Below are positions 8,250 through 17,056 of a stretch of DNA of 46,372 nucleotides, piece after piece. The number at the start of each line of letters is the position of its first letter. Position 1 is the first letter of the stretch. The position numbers and the translations under genes were made by a program. This stretch comes from a virus: positions 1-46,372 of IMG/VR virus record IMGVR_UViG_3300025652_008385; one strand, given 5' to 3'. The notes beneath the pieces are model-generated. The model ran no database searches. It was not told the DNA's origin and saw nothing but the letters and a program-made list of their open reading frames with translations.

Positions 8250-9082
8250 GACAACTCCTCCAAAACTACGTCTTTTATCATTTTTCTTTTTACGCGCATA
8301 TATTCAATCAGATCTTTGCCTTTTAACTCATACCAAGGCTCTCGGGTTGCTCCAATCATTTTATTAACGATGACGCTCATTCCCATCATTCTTGCTTCAA
8401 CTACAACTCGTGAGAGTGTTTCCGGGGTTTTTGGTAAGAATAATAAAGTTTTGTTTTCACTCAACTGATCTAAAAAAGACTCATAATTTTTACTAGAAAC
8501 CAATTTATACGGCATTTTTTTATGTTTACAATACATAATAGCCTCACGGGTATTTTTATGTATAATGTTTGATTGCATAATTGAGCAACACTCAGACTTC
8601 GGCTTTTCAGCCATTGCTTTCATTAAGTCAAGTGAGCGCAGTGACCAAAGATTACCGCTTAAATTAATCAGATTATCAAGCTCAGTGTTCATTTTTATTA
8701 TTTCTAAATGAAACTGTGATTGACACAGAACGGCCCGGGCTTTTTTATACAGTTCTATATTGACTATTTCTTCTTTTGGTGCTTTAAATCCCGGATATTC
8801 ACCCGGGTTTCTTGTATTCAAATATTTATGATCGTGTTCGTATATAATATATGTTGTGTCACAAATCTTATTCCTGAGGACAGGTTTTAGATTCGCGAAG
8901 TTTGCAATGATAAACTTCGATTCTATGTGTCTGTCAATAAACTCTGGTGTAACTTTATGGCTATTAATTTTCAATACATCGTAGCCATCTTGTGCCAACA
9001 TCTTAAGCAATTCTTCGTTATTTAGTTCGCCGCCGCCAAGCACTTGTTCCGCAAAAGCGTCGGCTATGAATACTATTTTCAT
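8246..9082 (-). CDS. GT4-like glycosyltransferase
   Basis: 278 residues. The N-terminal GGGELNNEELLKMLAQDGYDVLKIN is the acceptor-side glycine-rich loop of GT4 enzymes, and LPKTPETLSRVVVEARMMGMSVIVN near residue 215 is the family's E-x7-E-type donor site, partly degenerate. Slightly shorter than most GT4 proteins. Follows the upstream transferase after 8 bases. Substrate unknown. Confidence 0.72.
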   Translation of the reverse strand: MKIVFIADAFAEQVLGGGELNNEELLKMLAQDGYDVLKINSHKVTPEFIDRHIESKFIIANFANLKPVLRNKICDTTYIIYEHDHKYLNTRNPGEYPGFKAPKEEIVNIELYKKARAVLCQSQFHLEIIKMNTELDNLINLSGNLWSLRSLDLMKAMAEKPKSECCSIMQSNIIHKNTREAIMYCKHKKMPYKLVSSKNYESFLDQLSENKTLLFLPKTPETLSRVVVEARMMGMSVIVNKMIGATREPWYELKGKDLIEYMRVKRKMIKDVVLEELS

Positions 9083-9090
9083 CTAACTCA

Positions 9091-10338
9091 CTACTCTATT
9101 TCTTCAAGTCCTAAATTGTCTAGCCAGTTTTCAACATCAAAATCGTCTTCAGTTATACCCATTGCATTTATAAAATCTTTATACAAACTTTTTTCACTAA
9201 ACCTTTCTCTTAATTGTTTAGCATATTCTTGAGCATCTTTGCTTTGATTGTCTTTGATGTCGTTAAGACATGCGCGCATCTGCTTTTGCGCTGATTCTTT
9301 TCGGGGATATGCCCACATTGAATCTTTAATCAAAACACCATCCCACACTACATTGTCAGGAATGGGTTGAATATCAAAAGATACATTATAAAAATATTCT
9401 TTTCTAGATTTATCGCAAAGAAAATCTAACTGGCCGGACCAACCGGTGGCTACGACAGGAATACCCATATATGCTGCTTCAAAAAGAGGAAGACCAAAGC
9501 CTTCACCATGAGTAAACGAAACTGCAGCTACAACCTTGGGATGGAGATAGATCTCATGCATTTCTTTATCCGTCATATCACCGTGCAAAAGATACACTTT
9601 GCATTTTCTGTCCGGATATGTCGATAGGATATTCAACAAACGGCCATGGCAGACCTCTTTGTCAACTAAACTATTTTTAGCATAATTTGTTTTGACTATC
9701 AGGCCCACGTCTTCATCATTGAAAAACTCTTCCACGAACCAGGCCACTGTATTGTCAAGGTTCTTTCGGGGGCCCATCTGCGCGACACATACAAAGTTCT
9801 TCTCCGTTGTCAAATCAAGCGCTAATGGTTTCATATCCTCATATTCTTTTACAGGATAATTTACTGCTGCGATTGGGGAAGTTGTTCTAAGAGTAAACTG
9901 TTCGCCAGTCTCTTCGTAGTGTGCTTCATAGCTAGTGCCTTCGTATACATCGCGAGAGTGCGTTGAAACAACGATTACTCGATCCATCTGATTTGCTTCA
10001 TGAATCCACTCATGAGAAACCCTCGTTGTCTCTATTCCAGCGGTATAGCCGATATTGACACCAGCGAGATTTTCAAACTCATTTGGTATTGTAACCTGTA
10101 CTGAGTAATCAAATTTGCCTTGGTGCTGGGTGTAGTGAATGGTTTTTTCAATAATTTGATCAATCCATGTACGCTCTTCTGTGATATCACTTAGCCAGCT
10201 AGTCCCTCCCCATTGTATGGGGTTGATATAGATGTCAAACATGTCTTCCCTGCTGCGTAATGCCCGCAGTGCAAATCGAGCTTGTTCGCCATAGCCGGAG
10301 CGCGTTAATACGGGGCCCCTTAATAATACTTTTTTCAT
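9091..10338 (-). CDS. GT4 glycosyltransferase
   Basis: 415 residues from the preferred start. N-terminus MKKVLLRGPVLTRSGYGEQAR (GT4 glycine loop), VCVAQMGPRKNLDNTV mid-protein and the donor motif GEGFGLPLFEAAYMGIPVVATGWSG with both conserved glutamates. An in-frame start 24 bases further upstream exists, but GGAGG sits seven bases before the ATG at 10338, and that ATG overlaps the stop codon of the preceding gene (TAATG), so 10338 is preferred. Likely adds a sugar to a lipid-linked or protein-linked glycan. Confidence 0.87.
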   Translation of the reverse strand: MKKVLLRGPVLTRSGYGEQARFALRALRSREDMFDIYINPIQWGGTSWLSDITEERTWIDQIIEKTIHYTQHQGKFDYSVQVTIPNEFENLAGVNIGYTAGIETTRVSHEWIHEANQMDRVIVVSTHSRDVYEGTSYEAHYEETGEQFTLRTTSPIAAVNYPVKEYEDMKPLALDLTTEKNFVCVAQMGPRKNLDNTVAWFVEEFFNDEDVGLIVKTNYAKNSLVDKEVCHGRLLNILSTYPDRKCKVYLLHGDMTDKEMHEIYLHPKVVAAVSFTHGEGFGLPLFEAAYMGIPVVATGWSGQLDFLCDKSRKEYFYNVSFDIQPIPDNVVWDGVLIKDSMWAYPRKESAQKQMRACLNDIKDNQSKDAQEYAKQLRERFSEKSLYKDFINAMGITEDDFDVENWLDNLGLEEIE

Positions 10339-11624
10339 TATAAAACCTCCATTAGATTCCAACGTTCATAATTTTTTCTTGTTTCCCAGGAGCCATTTTC
10401 TTCGATAACTTCGTCAATAAGGCTCGTCCAGTTCTTTTCGTAATCCTCAAAGTTATAGTTGTTCTTAACATGCTGCAAGCCCATCTCTGCCATTTTTTTG
10501 TATTTAGGTCCAGATAGCGCAAGAGCCTTTTTCATAACCTTGTTAAAGTCTTCTTGTGATATACGATCTTCATAGATGTAAGGCACTTGGAGCGAACCAA
10601 TAATTGCCTTACTGCACGGCTGTATCCCCCAGCCAAACCAATTTTTACCGTCTGTTACCTGCTCCTGTAGACCGCCTGTCATATTGACTATGATTGGAGT
10701 ACCACAACTAAGTGATTCCAAAGTCGACAAGCCAAAGCCCTCTGCATCGCTAATGCCGATAGTAAAATCAGATGCACCATACATTGCGGCTAAGCCCTCG
10801 GGGGCTACCTTGTTAGAAGAAATCAAAACTTGTCCGTCTGCAACACCCAGATGCTCAATTATGTGTGGTAAGTCCTGGCCGTGTGGGTCTCTAGGGTCTG
10901 TATGCATCAGAAGTACGGCCTTATCATGACCCACCTCATCTAAGAGTTCCTTAAACCACCAAATAAGTGTGCCGCTTTGCTTTCTTCTAGCGTTGCGGCT
11001 GTTCCAAAAGAATATCTTCTTCTTAGGGTTATCAAATTTTTCTTTTGAAGCGGCAAGAATATTTTCTCTTATTTTTGTAACTTCAATCTTTTCTTCAGAA
11101 GTTACCGAAGGTTTAAAAATACTTGGGTTAACGGCGTGTGGCATATAAGAAGACTTGACCTGCGGTGCTACCTCTTTAACAATCTCATGCGTTACTTTTG
11201 AAATGCACGCAACATGGTCATTAGACCGATACCATTTTCCATTAAAGTATGGCGCGGGAAAGTTATCCCACACATGGTAATATACCATCGGCAAGTTTGC
11301 GCGGACCTCATTTTCAATCTCCCACAACCATTCGTAAAAACGAGGATCGGTCATAAACCAAAGCAAGTCTGGCTTTTCTTTCTGTAGTACCGATCTAATA
11401 ATCTCATGATTACCATACCCATCGACAGGGTAGATTGTCCAGTCTGTACCATATGGTTCTACGTTGACGGCATTGTAGTCAGCGTGCTTCATGGCGCCGC
11501 CTAGGCAGACAAACTTGTATCTTTGTGTCTTGAGGAGGGCCTCAATCATGTATTTTGTTTGAGTACCAACACCAGAAGGTGAAAGTGGGTGGTCAGCAAT
11601 AACCAAAATCTTTTTCTTTTGCAT
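10338..11624 (-). CDS. GT4 glycosyltransferase, first gene of the transferase block
   Basis: 428 residues with a GT-B fold: KKILVIADHPLSPSGVGTQTKYM at the start, IFFWNSRNARRKQSGTLI at the interdomain hinge and DAEGFGLSTLESLSCGTPIIVNMTGG as donor site with both conserved glutamates. It resembles the neighbouring 9091-10338 protein in layout, suggesting an old duplication. It follows the Cas4-like nuclease gene by 14 bases, so it is probably read from the promoter at 12431-12459. Confidence 0.87.
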   Translation of the reverse strand: MQKKKILVIADHPLSPSGVGTQTKYMIEALLKTQRYKFVCLGGAMKHADYNAVNVEPYGTDWTIYPVDGYGNHEIIRSVLQKEKPDLLWFMTDPRFYEWLWEIENEVRANLPMVYYHVWDNFPAPYFNGKWYRSNDHVACISKVTHEIVKEVAPQVKSSYMPHAVNPSIFKPSVTSEEKIEVTKIRENILAASKEKFDNPKKKIFFWNSRNARRKQSGTLIWWFKELLDEVGHDKAVLLMHTDPRDPHGQDLPHIIEHLGVADGQVLISSNKVAPEGLAAMYGASDFTIGISDAEGFGLSTLESLSCGTPIIVNMTGGLQEQVTDGKNWFGWGIQPCSKAIIGSLQVPYIYEDRISQEDFNKVMKKALALSGPKYKKMAEMGLQHVKNNYNFEDYEKNWTSLIDEVIEENGSWETRKNYERWNLMEVL

Positions 11625-11638
11625 ATTTTTATATTTCC

Positions 11639-12409
11639 TTAGGGACAGTGTTCTGTCTTATAAAATTTGCAACCATAACCGCCGGTGCAAGAGAGGCGGT
11701 TTTTAATATGGCGCTTATTTTTTATATTGTACAACGCTGTGTTCAAAAGTTTAAGGGCATTTTCAGTTTTTCTCGGGCCGCTGGTAACTCTGAAGAATTC
11801 TACATTCTCTTTTTTGGCGGTTCTCTTAAGAAGTGCGAAGTGTGTTTCAACATTTTTTGGGTCTATGTCCATCTTTTGGCAAAAATAGTTTTTATATAGT
11901 GTGAGTTGATATGCAATGATTGGGTCACTTCTTTTTTTCATATCCCAACCCCAAGAACATGTTTTCCAATCAAAAATATGTACTTTACCATCAGGGGTAG
12001 TGACCACTGCGTCGATATAGCCCTTGAACTGGTATTCTTCTTCTCCCACGATTGGTTCAAAGAGAGGCAATTCCACTGCTAATACTTCATACTCTTCGAA
12101 GTATTGATTGAGCGCGGACTCTATCTCTGGAATAATTCGCTTACCTTGACCGAACATGTCAACAACTAGTTTTTTGTTTATTTCTATGTCCTCATCAAGA
12201 TCAGATATATTCTTCTTTAATTCTTGAACAAAGAATTCTTCATTAATCTCTTCTTGCAAAAGTGTTTTTTCGCAAACAGAGTGCATCGCAGTACCAAACG
12301 CTGTATACTCGTTGCCTTTGAAACCGTCAATCTTGTCAACTCGTGTTAACTTGTGATAAAATGGACAGAATTTCCAATCTTTTAATTCAGAATATGATAT
12401 ATGTGGCAT
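11639..12409 (-). CDS. Cas4/RecB-like PD-(D/E)XK nuclease with Fe-S cysteines
   Basis: 256 residues. Nuclease core: GTAMHSVCE (His43), GYIDAVV (Asp133), HIFDWKT (Asp147, Lys149) and YQLTLY (Gln168). Four cysteines, C15 near the N-terminus and C241, C247, C255 at the C-terminus, are placed as in Cas4 and AddB-type 4Fe-4S nucleases. Such stand-alone enzymes are common in large phages and act in DNA end processing or recombination. There is no CRISPR array or other cas gene here. Preceded by a strong promoter containing a palindrome. Confidence 0.87.
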   Translation of the reverse strand: MPHISYSELKDWKFCPFYHKLTRVDKIDGFKGNEYTAFGTAMHSVCEKTLLQEEINEEFFVQELKKNISDLDEDIEINKKLVVDMFGQGKRIIPEIESALNQYFEEYEVLAVELPLFEPIVGEEEYQFKGYIDAVVTTPDGKVHIFDWKTCSWGWDMKKRSDPIIAYQLTLYKNYFCQKMDIDPKNVETHFALLKRTAKKENVEFFRVTSGPRKTENALKLLNTALYNIKNKRHIKNRLSCTGGYGCKFYKTEHCP

Positions 12410-12430
12410 ATGTGCTCCTATTGCTTTTAT

Positions 12431-12459
12431 ATTATAACCTGTTGCAGGTTATATGTCAA
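12431..12459 (-). promoter_or_regulatory. Promoter with embedded operator-like palindrome
   Basis: Minus strand TTGACA (12454-12459), 17-base spacer, TATAAT (12431-12436), all consensus, 20 bases before the Cas4-like gene. A perfect inverted repeat, TATAACCTG and CAGGTTATA with a 3-base loop, occupies 12433-12453, covering the spacer and most of the -10 box. A repressor bound here would block the promoter, so this is a candidate operator. Confidence 0.82.
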
Positions 12460-13141
12460 GTTCAATAGGGTTCTGCATCTTTATTAGTTTCTGATATAGG
12501 GCCGGGCTGACCTTTTCCATGAAGGCGTGTTCTGACTCTACAAAGAACTCAGTAAATCCTGTGGCAAAGTACTCCCTTAACGAGGTGGCAGCATAGGGAC
12601 TTAGAAATAGGCCCTGGACAAACACAGATAGCTTATCGTATCCTATTTTTTCATATAAAAACATGTCGAATTCTTCGTTGTATTCAGTGTCCGTAAAGAA
12701 TGCCTTTGGTGCCCGGTAACCAGACTTCCACAAGATATCGTGAAGATGTACACGCTTGCGTAAAAACTCATCTTTTATCTTATCATCTGCATATATCTGG
12801 TACCCGTAGGGATTTTCTAGAGAGTGGGATATTTCGTGGACAATATCGTCAAACAAATCTTTCTCATCTTCTTGAAGGTGTGAGATATAAAGAGCGTTGT
12901 CATTATAAAAGGCATTTATCGAACGTTCTTCAAACTCATCAAACCAACCAAATATAATCATCTCTACTTCACTTAAAAGATGATGAGGTATTGTATTTTC
13001 TACTTGATTGATGACTTTTTCAACATCAACATTTTCAACCGGATGTTGAAAAAAGACATGGAGGCCAGTTGGGGTGTAAAAATCCACAGTTTTATTCTTC
13101 AGATTGTTCTGTTTTTCTATTATATAATGTTTCAGCATCAT
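12449..13141 (-). CDS. HExxH zinc metallopeptidase-like protein
   Basis: 230 residues. VHEISHSLE gives H102-E103-x2-H106, and a second glutamate-rich helix, REYFATGFTEFF near residue 205, could provide the third zinc ligand as in gluzincins. No signal peptide, so cytoplasmic or virion-associated. The start overlaps the previous gene by 50 bases; AGGGG lies seven bases upstream, so the overlap is accepted. Its 3' end contains the palindromic promoter of the next gene. The target protein is unknown. Confidence 0.7.
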   Translation of the reverse strand: MMLKHYIIEKQNNLKNKTVDFYTPTGLHVFFQHPVENVDVEKVINQVENTIPHHLLSEVEMIIFGWFDEFEERSINAFYNDNALYISHLQEDEKDLFDDIVHEISHSLENPYGYQIYADDKIKDEFLRKRVHLHDILWKSGYRAPKAFFTDTEYNEEFDMFLYEKIGYDKLSVFVQGLFLSPYAATSLREYFATGFTEFFVESEHAFMEKVSPALYQKLIKMQNPIELDI

Positions 13142-13388
13142 CTAACCCCTGTTTATATCCAAGAAGAAAGTTTTCTTCTGCAAGCGGATACATAAATTCT
13201 GGGAAGTCCATTGCCATGACTTCTGCAATCATGTTAACTGTGACCTCTTCTTTGTCAAATTTCTTGCCGGCGAATTCGACAAGGTAATCTTTTAGTTCGG
13301 AATCCTTTTCTACTATCATAGATAGCATAGGATTTGTGTGCAGTTGCTCTTCAGTTTGTGCTACCGCACTTGGTTTTTTTTCAGACAT
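13092..13388 (-). CDS. Unknown 98-residue phage protein
   Basis: Starts at the ATG at 13388, which has GGAG seven bases upstream; a longer in-frame reading would run through the IscA gene. Sequence MSEKKPSAVAQTEEQLHTNP, then an acidic helical region with LSMIVEKDSELKDYLVEFAGKK. No family recognised. It follows the iscA-like gene by 16 bases and overlaps the metallopeptidase gene, so it is co-transcribed with the Fe-S trio. Confidence 0.65.
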   Translation of the reverse strand: MSEKKPSAVAQTEEQLHTNPMLSMIVEKDSELKDYLVEFAGKKFDKEEVTVNMIAEVMAMDFPEFMYPLAEENFLLGYKQGLDDAETLYNRKTEQSEE

Positions 13389-13404
13389 TTTAACTCCTAT
13401 TTTT

Positions 13405-13728
13405 TTAAAATGATATTGATTCGCCACATCCACAAGAACGTGACGCTTTGGGCGCATTGAATACAAGGCCCGATTTTAGTAAGTCTTCTTCGTAGTCAAT
13501 TTCCATTCCTACTAAGAATAAGTAAGATTTTACATCAATGCAAATTTTGACATCTCCAAACTCAAATATTTTATCTTTTTCGTCTGGTTCATTGACAAAA
13601 TCATAATGATACTTAAAGCCAGAACAGCCGCCACCTTGGAGGCCCACTCTTAGATAGCAATCCGGTGTCTGACGTTTTACCATCAGGGACTTTATCTTTG
13701 TTTCTGCTTTTTCTGTTATTGTAATCAT
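13405..13728 (-). CDS. iscA: A-type Fe-S carrier (IscA/ErpA family)
   Basis: 107 residues, the usual length of A-type carriers. The three cluster cysteines are present: C35 in GGGCSGF and C99, C101 in the C-terminal SCGCGESISF. The family receives a cluster from IscU-type scaffolds and hands it to apo-proteins. It sits one base after the Nfu-like gene, forming iscU-nfu-iscA. Client proteins in this window could be the RfbH-type dehydrase, the radical SAM enzyme and the Cas4-like nuclease. Confidence 0.9.
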   Translation of the reverse strand: MITITEKAETKIKSLMVKRQTPDCYLRVGLQGGGCSGFKYHYDFVNEPDEKDKIFEFGDVKICIDVKSYLFLVGMEIDYEEDLLKSGLVFNAPKASRSCGCGESISF

Positions 13729-13729
13729 C

Positions 13730-13993
13730 TTATTTCATGTATGGATCGTTGCCAGCGGCGTGATCTGTAATATCTTCGACACTTTCTATCTGAGGGAACT
13801 TATCTTTTATTAGATTTGTGGCGGCGTTCTTTATTGTGTCTTTGGCAGATGAACACCCTTGGCATCCGCCGCTCAGCTTTATCTTTAGGGTATTATCTTC
13901 TGTAACCTCTACTATCAATAGATGTCCGTCGTGCATTGCCAATGCAGGATTAATATCTTCGTCAATAAAATCTTGTATCTCTGTTACTGTCAT
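13730..13993 (-). CDS. nfu: Nfu-type Fe-S carrier (NifU C-terminal domain)
   Basis: 87 residues consisting of the NifU C-terminal domain only. GGCQGCSSA gives the cluster-binding C44-x2-C47. It carries or transfers [4Fe-4S] clusters. Its start overlaps the IscU stop by 4 bases (ATGA), so translation is coupled. Confidence 0.9.
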   Translation of the reverse strand: MTVTEIQDFIDEDINPALAMHDGHLLIVEVTEDNTLKIKLSGGCQGCSSAKDTIKNAATNLIKDKFPQIESVEDITDHAAGNDPYMK

Positions 13994-14376
13994 AACTCAT
14001 CCTTTTTTTCTTTCCAGTTGTTAATGGCTGCCTTCACAGCGTCTTCTGCCAAAACTGAACAATGGATCTTCACCGGTGGTAGCGATAACTCTTGCGCGAT
14101 GTCAGCATTTGTTATTTCCATAGCCTCACCAATTGTGAGACCTTCAACCAAAGTTGTTATGTAAGAACTTGATGCTATAGCTGAGCCACAACCAAACGTT
14201 TTAAACTTTGCTTCTTCTATTATACCATCGTCGCTTATTCTAAGTTGCAATTTCATAACATCTCCACATGCTGGGGCACCAACCATTCCGGTACCGACCT
14301 CTGGGTCATTCTTATCCAGACTGCCGACGTTACGGGGGTTTTCCATATGATCTATTACTTTTTCTGAATACGACAC
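13990..14376 (-). CDS. iscU: IscU-type Fe-S scaffold
   Basis: 128 residues. Scaffold cysteines C37 (APACGDVM, with Asp39), C63 (FGCGSAIASSS) and C106 (HCSVLAEDA) are at the positions of bacterial IscU. The LPPVK chaperone motif is intact as LPPVKIHCS, so HscA-type chaperones of the host could act on it. The start is GTG at 14376 with GGAG eight bases upstream. No cysteine desulfurase gene is nearby; sulfur would have to come from the host enzyme. Confidence 0.93.
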   Translation of the reverse strand: MSYSEKVIDHMENPRNVGSLDKNDPEVGTGMVGAPACGDVMKLQLRISDDGIIEEAKFKTFGCGSAIASSSYITTLVEGLTIGEAMEITNADIAQELSLPPVKIHCSVLAEDAVKAAINNWKEKKDEL

Positions 14377-14405
14377 AGTATTCTCCGGTTTACCCTATTA
14401 AATAG

Positions 14406-14434
14406 AATATAACACGAGACTATCACTTTGTAAA
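14406..14434 (-). promoter_or_regulatory. Sigma70-type promoter of the Fe-S operon
   Basis: Minus strand TTTACA (14429-14434), 17-base spacer, TATATT (14406-14411), about 30 bases before the iscU start and directly after the phoH stop. One mismatch per hexamer. Confidence 0.65.
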
Positions 14435-14444
14435 TTTGTTTTAT

Positions 14445-15779
14445 CTACAGAACTTTTGATGCCAGGGTTGCTAATTCAGAGCGCTCACCCTTTCTAAACG
14501 TAACATGTCCAGCGATTGGGAACTCTTTAAACTTCTCCACAGCATGTGCAAGGCCATTGGATGTTTCGTTTACATATACGTTGTCGATTTGTTCGATATC
14601 GCCAGTCAGTACAATTTTCGTCCCTTCTCCAATTCGTGTAATAATTGTTTTTATTTCATGTTTTGTTAAGTTTTGAGCTTCATCAATAACAATAAAGGCG
14701 TTTGCAATGGAGCGCCCACGAATATAAGTTAAGGCTTCCAATTCAATCTTACCTTTTTCCATGTACATCTCAAGTGAAGTTCTATCGCCCATCAAAAACT
14801 TAAGATTGTCTTGAATTGGCATCAGCCATGGGAGCATCTTTTCCTCCATAGTGCCCGGCAGAAATCCAATGTCTTTGCCGAGAGGTTGAACTGGCCTGGA
14901 TACAATAAGACGTGAGTAGTGGTTATTCTCGGTTCGCAATCCAATAGTCTGTTGTAAGCCGGCTGCGATTGCCATGAGTGTCTTTCCTGATCCTGCGCGA
15001 CCAATCAAAGAAACAATCTTAATGTTAGGATCCAACAGCATATCGATTGCGAATGCTTGTTCTTTGTTCCTTGCGTCTATGTTCCAATCGGGGATACTCT
15101 TATGGATTACCTTCTGCAATGGAGTGAAGTGGTCTTTAAAGCGTGCTAATGCAGATTTCTTCTCGTTAGCATTAGATACCATCATAACATATTGATTTGG
15201 ACACCACACATATTCTGTTTCATCTTCTGAGATGTATATTTCTTCTCCGGAGTAATACCGATCGATTACCTGTTCATCTACTGCGTGAATTACAAACCCT
15301 GTATATAACTCTTCCGAAGACTTTACTGCTTTTTCGGAAATGTAATCCTCAGCATCAAGACCTATGGAGTCGCAAATAACTCGCATATTGATATCGCGAC
15401 TGACAACACTAGTTTTCTTTCTTTCGTATACAGACTGAATTGATTTCGCTGTGGCTATGATAGTGTGGTCAGGGAGCCGAATATCAAGATCAGGTGGAAA
15501 TATTATATCCTTAAGATCGCTATATGAGACGACTTTAAGTATCCCCAAGCCTTTATCTATTCTAACGCCTTTCTGAAGAGAACCTTTAGCTCTAAACTCG
15601 TCCATGAAACGAATAAACTGTCGCGCGTTAGAACCAACCGAATCTTGCCGTTTCTTGTGCCCGTCAACTTCTTCCAAGACTTTCAGTGGAAGAAATATAT
15701 CATGATTGTCAAACTTAAATATCGCGTTAGCATCAGTTAGTAATACGCTGGTGTCGAGAACATAATTTTTTTTAGCCAT
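14445..15779 (-). CDS. phoH: PIN-PhoH fusion ATPase/RNase (PhoH2/YlaK type)
   Basis: 444 residues. The N-terminal PIN nuclease domain has acidic residues at D9 (LDTSVLL), about D104 (LPDHTI) and D129 (SRDINM). The PhoH ATPase follows: Walker A GRAGSGKT at about 260-267, SRPVQPLGKDIGFLPG, and Walker B AFIVIDEAQN near 350 followed by LTGDIEQID. PhoH2 proteins unwind and cleave RNA; phoH is very common in marine phages. It follows uvdE after 37 bases and is likely co-transcribed. Confidence 0.92.
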   Translation of the reverse strand: MAKKNYVLDTSVLLTDANAIFKFDNHDIFLPLKVLEEVDGHKKRQDSVGSNARQFIRFMDEFRAKGSLQKGVRIDKGLGILKVVSYSDLKDIIFPPDLDIRLPDHTIIATAKSIQSVYERKKTSVVSRDINMRVICDSIGLDAEDYISEKAVKSSEELYTGFVIHAVDEQVIDRYYSGEEIYISEDETEYVWCPNQYVMMVSNANEKKSALARFKDHFTPLQKVIHKSIPDWNIDARNKEQAFAIDMLLDPNIKIVSLIGRAGSGKTLMAIAAGLQQTIGLRTENNHYSRLIVSRPVQPLGKDIGFLPGTMEEKMLPWLMPIQDNLKFLMGDRTSLEMYMEKGKIELEALTYIRGRSIANAFIVIDEAQNLTKHEIKTIITRIGEGTKIVLTGDIEQIDNVYVNETSNGLAHAVEKFKEFPIAGHVTFRKGERSELATLASKVL

Positions 15780-15816
15780 TTTACCCCTATGGTGTCAGAG
15801 TAAATAGTCAATACGT

Positions 15817-16749
15817 TTACTTTGCCGCCAAAGTCTGTAGATTCTGACGATATTTTAAGAGCGCCAACTCTTTGTGCTTGGCTTCAATCATAATATCGAA
15901 TTTGTGGCCATAGTCATTAAGAGTATTGTATACGAGGTCAGAATGTGCTTGTGGTTTGATCTTGGGATTGCCGTGTTCAAGCGAGCGAGACTCTGCGTAA
16001 TGGACAACAGGCTTGACATCTCCCCACGTAGATAGAGCTAGCTCAAGTGCTTCTTGTTCTGACTGACCGCCGGGATGAAGCATGTGGTGGTGATAGTCAA
16101 ATACAATCGGAATACCGATGCGCTTGTAAACACCGTCATACAACTCCTTGGTAGAGTACAACGAAGCTTTGTCATCGTTCTCGACAGTAAGGCGTGAGCG
16201 CACATTGTCAGGTAAACGTTCGAAGTTGCGACAGAAGTTGTCGAGAGCGAACGGCTTGTCGCCGTAGGCAGCACCGACATGAATATTGAGCTTGGCGTAC
16301 GGAGTGCGAGGCAAACCGATAAGGTCGAATAAGTCACCGTGAACCGACAAATCAGTCTTGGTGAGTTGATATACACGCTCCTTGGGTGATGCTAGCTTGT
16401 TAAACGGCCCAGGATGCGATGTGAGACGCATTCCGTGCTTGCGGGCAAAGTTGCCCGCCCTCAGGGCCGCGGCGTGTATAGCGCCGAAATTAGGCATGTC
16501 TACAAGGTCATACTCGGAAGCCCAAGGAACAATATTGGAAGAAAGCCGATAAAAGTAAATATCGTTGGCAAGATTCCACTCAAGAATAGTGTGCAAATCG
16601 CGCAGATTTTGCAGAGCAAGCTCGGAAGCGTACTCAATACCGCGATCATGATATGTACGTTTGATCATAGTGCGGTTAGTTGTGATGCGCTGCGACTTTG
16701 GCAGCGTGGAAAAGCCTTGGTTGATACAGGCGTAGCCTAAATGGTTCAT
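15817..16749 (-). CDS. uvdE: UV damage endonuclease UvdE/UVDE
   Basis: 310 residues of the UVDE TIM-barrel family. N-terminus MNHLGYACINQGF with RITTNRTMIK, then MRLTSHPGPFNKLASP, KLNIHVGAAYGDK, LTVENDD, FDYHHHMLHPGG and VHYAES carry the metal-binding His, Glu and Asp residues. It nicks DNA 5' of UV photoproducts. The ATG at 16749 with GGAGGG upstream is chosen; the in-frame ATG at 16797 lies inside the promoter (-10 at 16777-16782). Confidence 0.92.
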   Translation of the reverse strand: MNHLGYACINQGFSTLPKSQRITTNRTMIKRTYHDRGIEYASELALQNLRDLHTILEWNLANDIYFYRLSSNIVPWASEYDLVDMPNFGAIHAAALRAGNFARKHGMRLTSHPGPFNKLASPKERVYQLTKTDLSVHGDLFDLIGLPRTPYAKLNIHVGAAYGDKPFALDNFCRNFERLPDNVRSRLTVENDDKASLYSTKELYDGVYKRIGIPIVFDYHHHMLHPGGQSEQEALELALSTWGDVKPVVHYAESRSLEHGNPKIKPQAHSDLVYNTLNDYGHKFDIMIEAKHKELALLKYRQNLQTLAAK

Positions 16750-16776
16750 GTTATACCCTCCTACAAGTACATATAT

Positions 16777-16805
16777 ATTATAACCGGTGAAGACCAAGCT
16801 GTCAA
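16777..16805 (-). promoter_or_regulatory. Consensus promoter of uvdE-phoH
   Basis: Minus strand TTGACA (16800-16805), 17-base spacer, TATAAT (16777-16782), both exact consensus, with GGAGGG and the uvdE ATG following. The -35 box overlaps the stop codon of the 16802-17056 gene. Confidence 0.85.
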
Positions 16806-17056
16806 CACCTTTTAATGATTTGCCAATCGGCTACAAAAACCATTGGTTTGGAGCCCTTTTCATATGGTACCCCGTGCTTACGCAGTTTATCAACTTCTTT
16901 TTTAAGAGTTATTTGAGCATCCCAGCCGTCAACTCCGAGCTTAAGTTCAGATTGCAAGGCAATATATCTTTTTCTTAAAGTTACACAAACATTTTTGCCT
17001 GTGAAAGATTTAACAAGTACTTTATCGTTTTTCTGATAAGATGTTTTCGACTTCAT
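16802..17056 (-). CDS. Unknown small basic protein
   Basis: 84 residues. QKNDKVLVKSFTGKNVCVTLRKRYI at the start and PMVFVADWQIIKRC at the end flank a helical middle. The pattern of a short strand, turn and hydrophobic strands recalls the small barrel-like proteins further right in the window, but similarity is too weak to assign. Its start overlaps the end of the small membrane-protein gene by 35 bases. Confidence 0.55.
   Translation of the reverse strand: MKSKTSYQKNDKVLVKSFTGKNVCVTLRKRYIALQSELKLGVDGWDAQITLKKEVDKLRKHGVPYEKGSKPMVFVADWQIIKRC

Noticed and set aside
11639-12409. Cas4-like gene as a sign of a CRISPR system
   Set aside because: No repeat-spacer array and no other cas gene is visible; free-standing Cas4-like nucleases are common in large phages.
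16749-16797. Upstream start of uvdE
   Set aside because: The extra codons overlap the consensus -10 box and spacer; the ATG at 16749 has an ideal GGAGGG.
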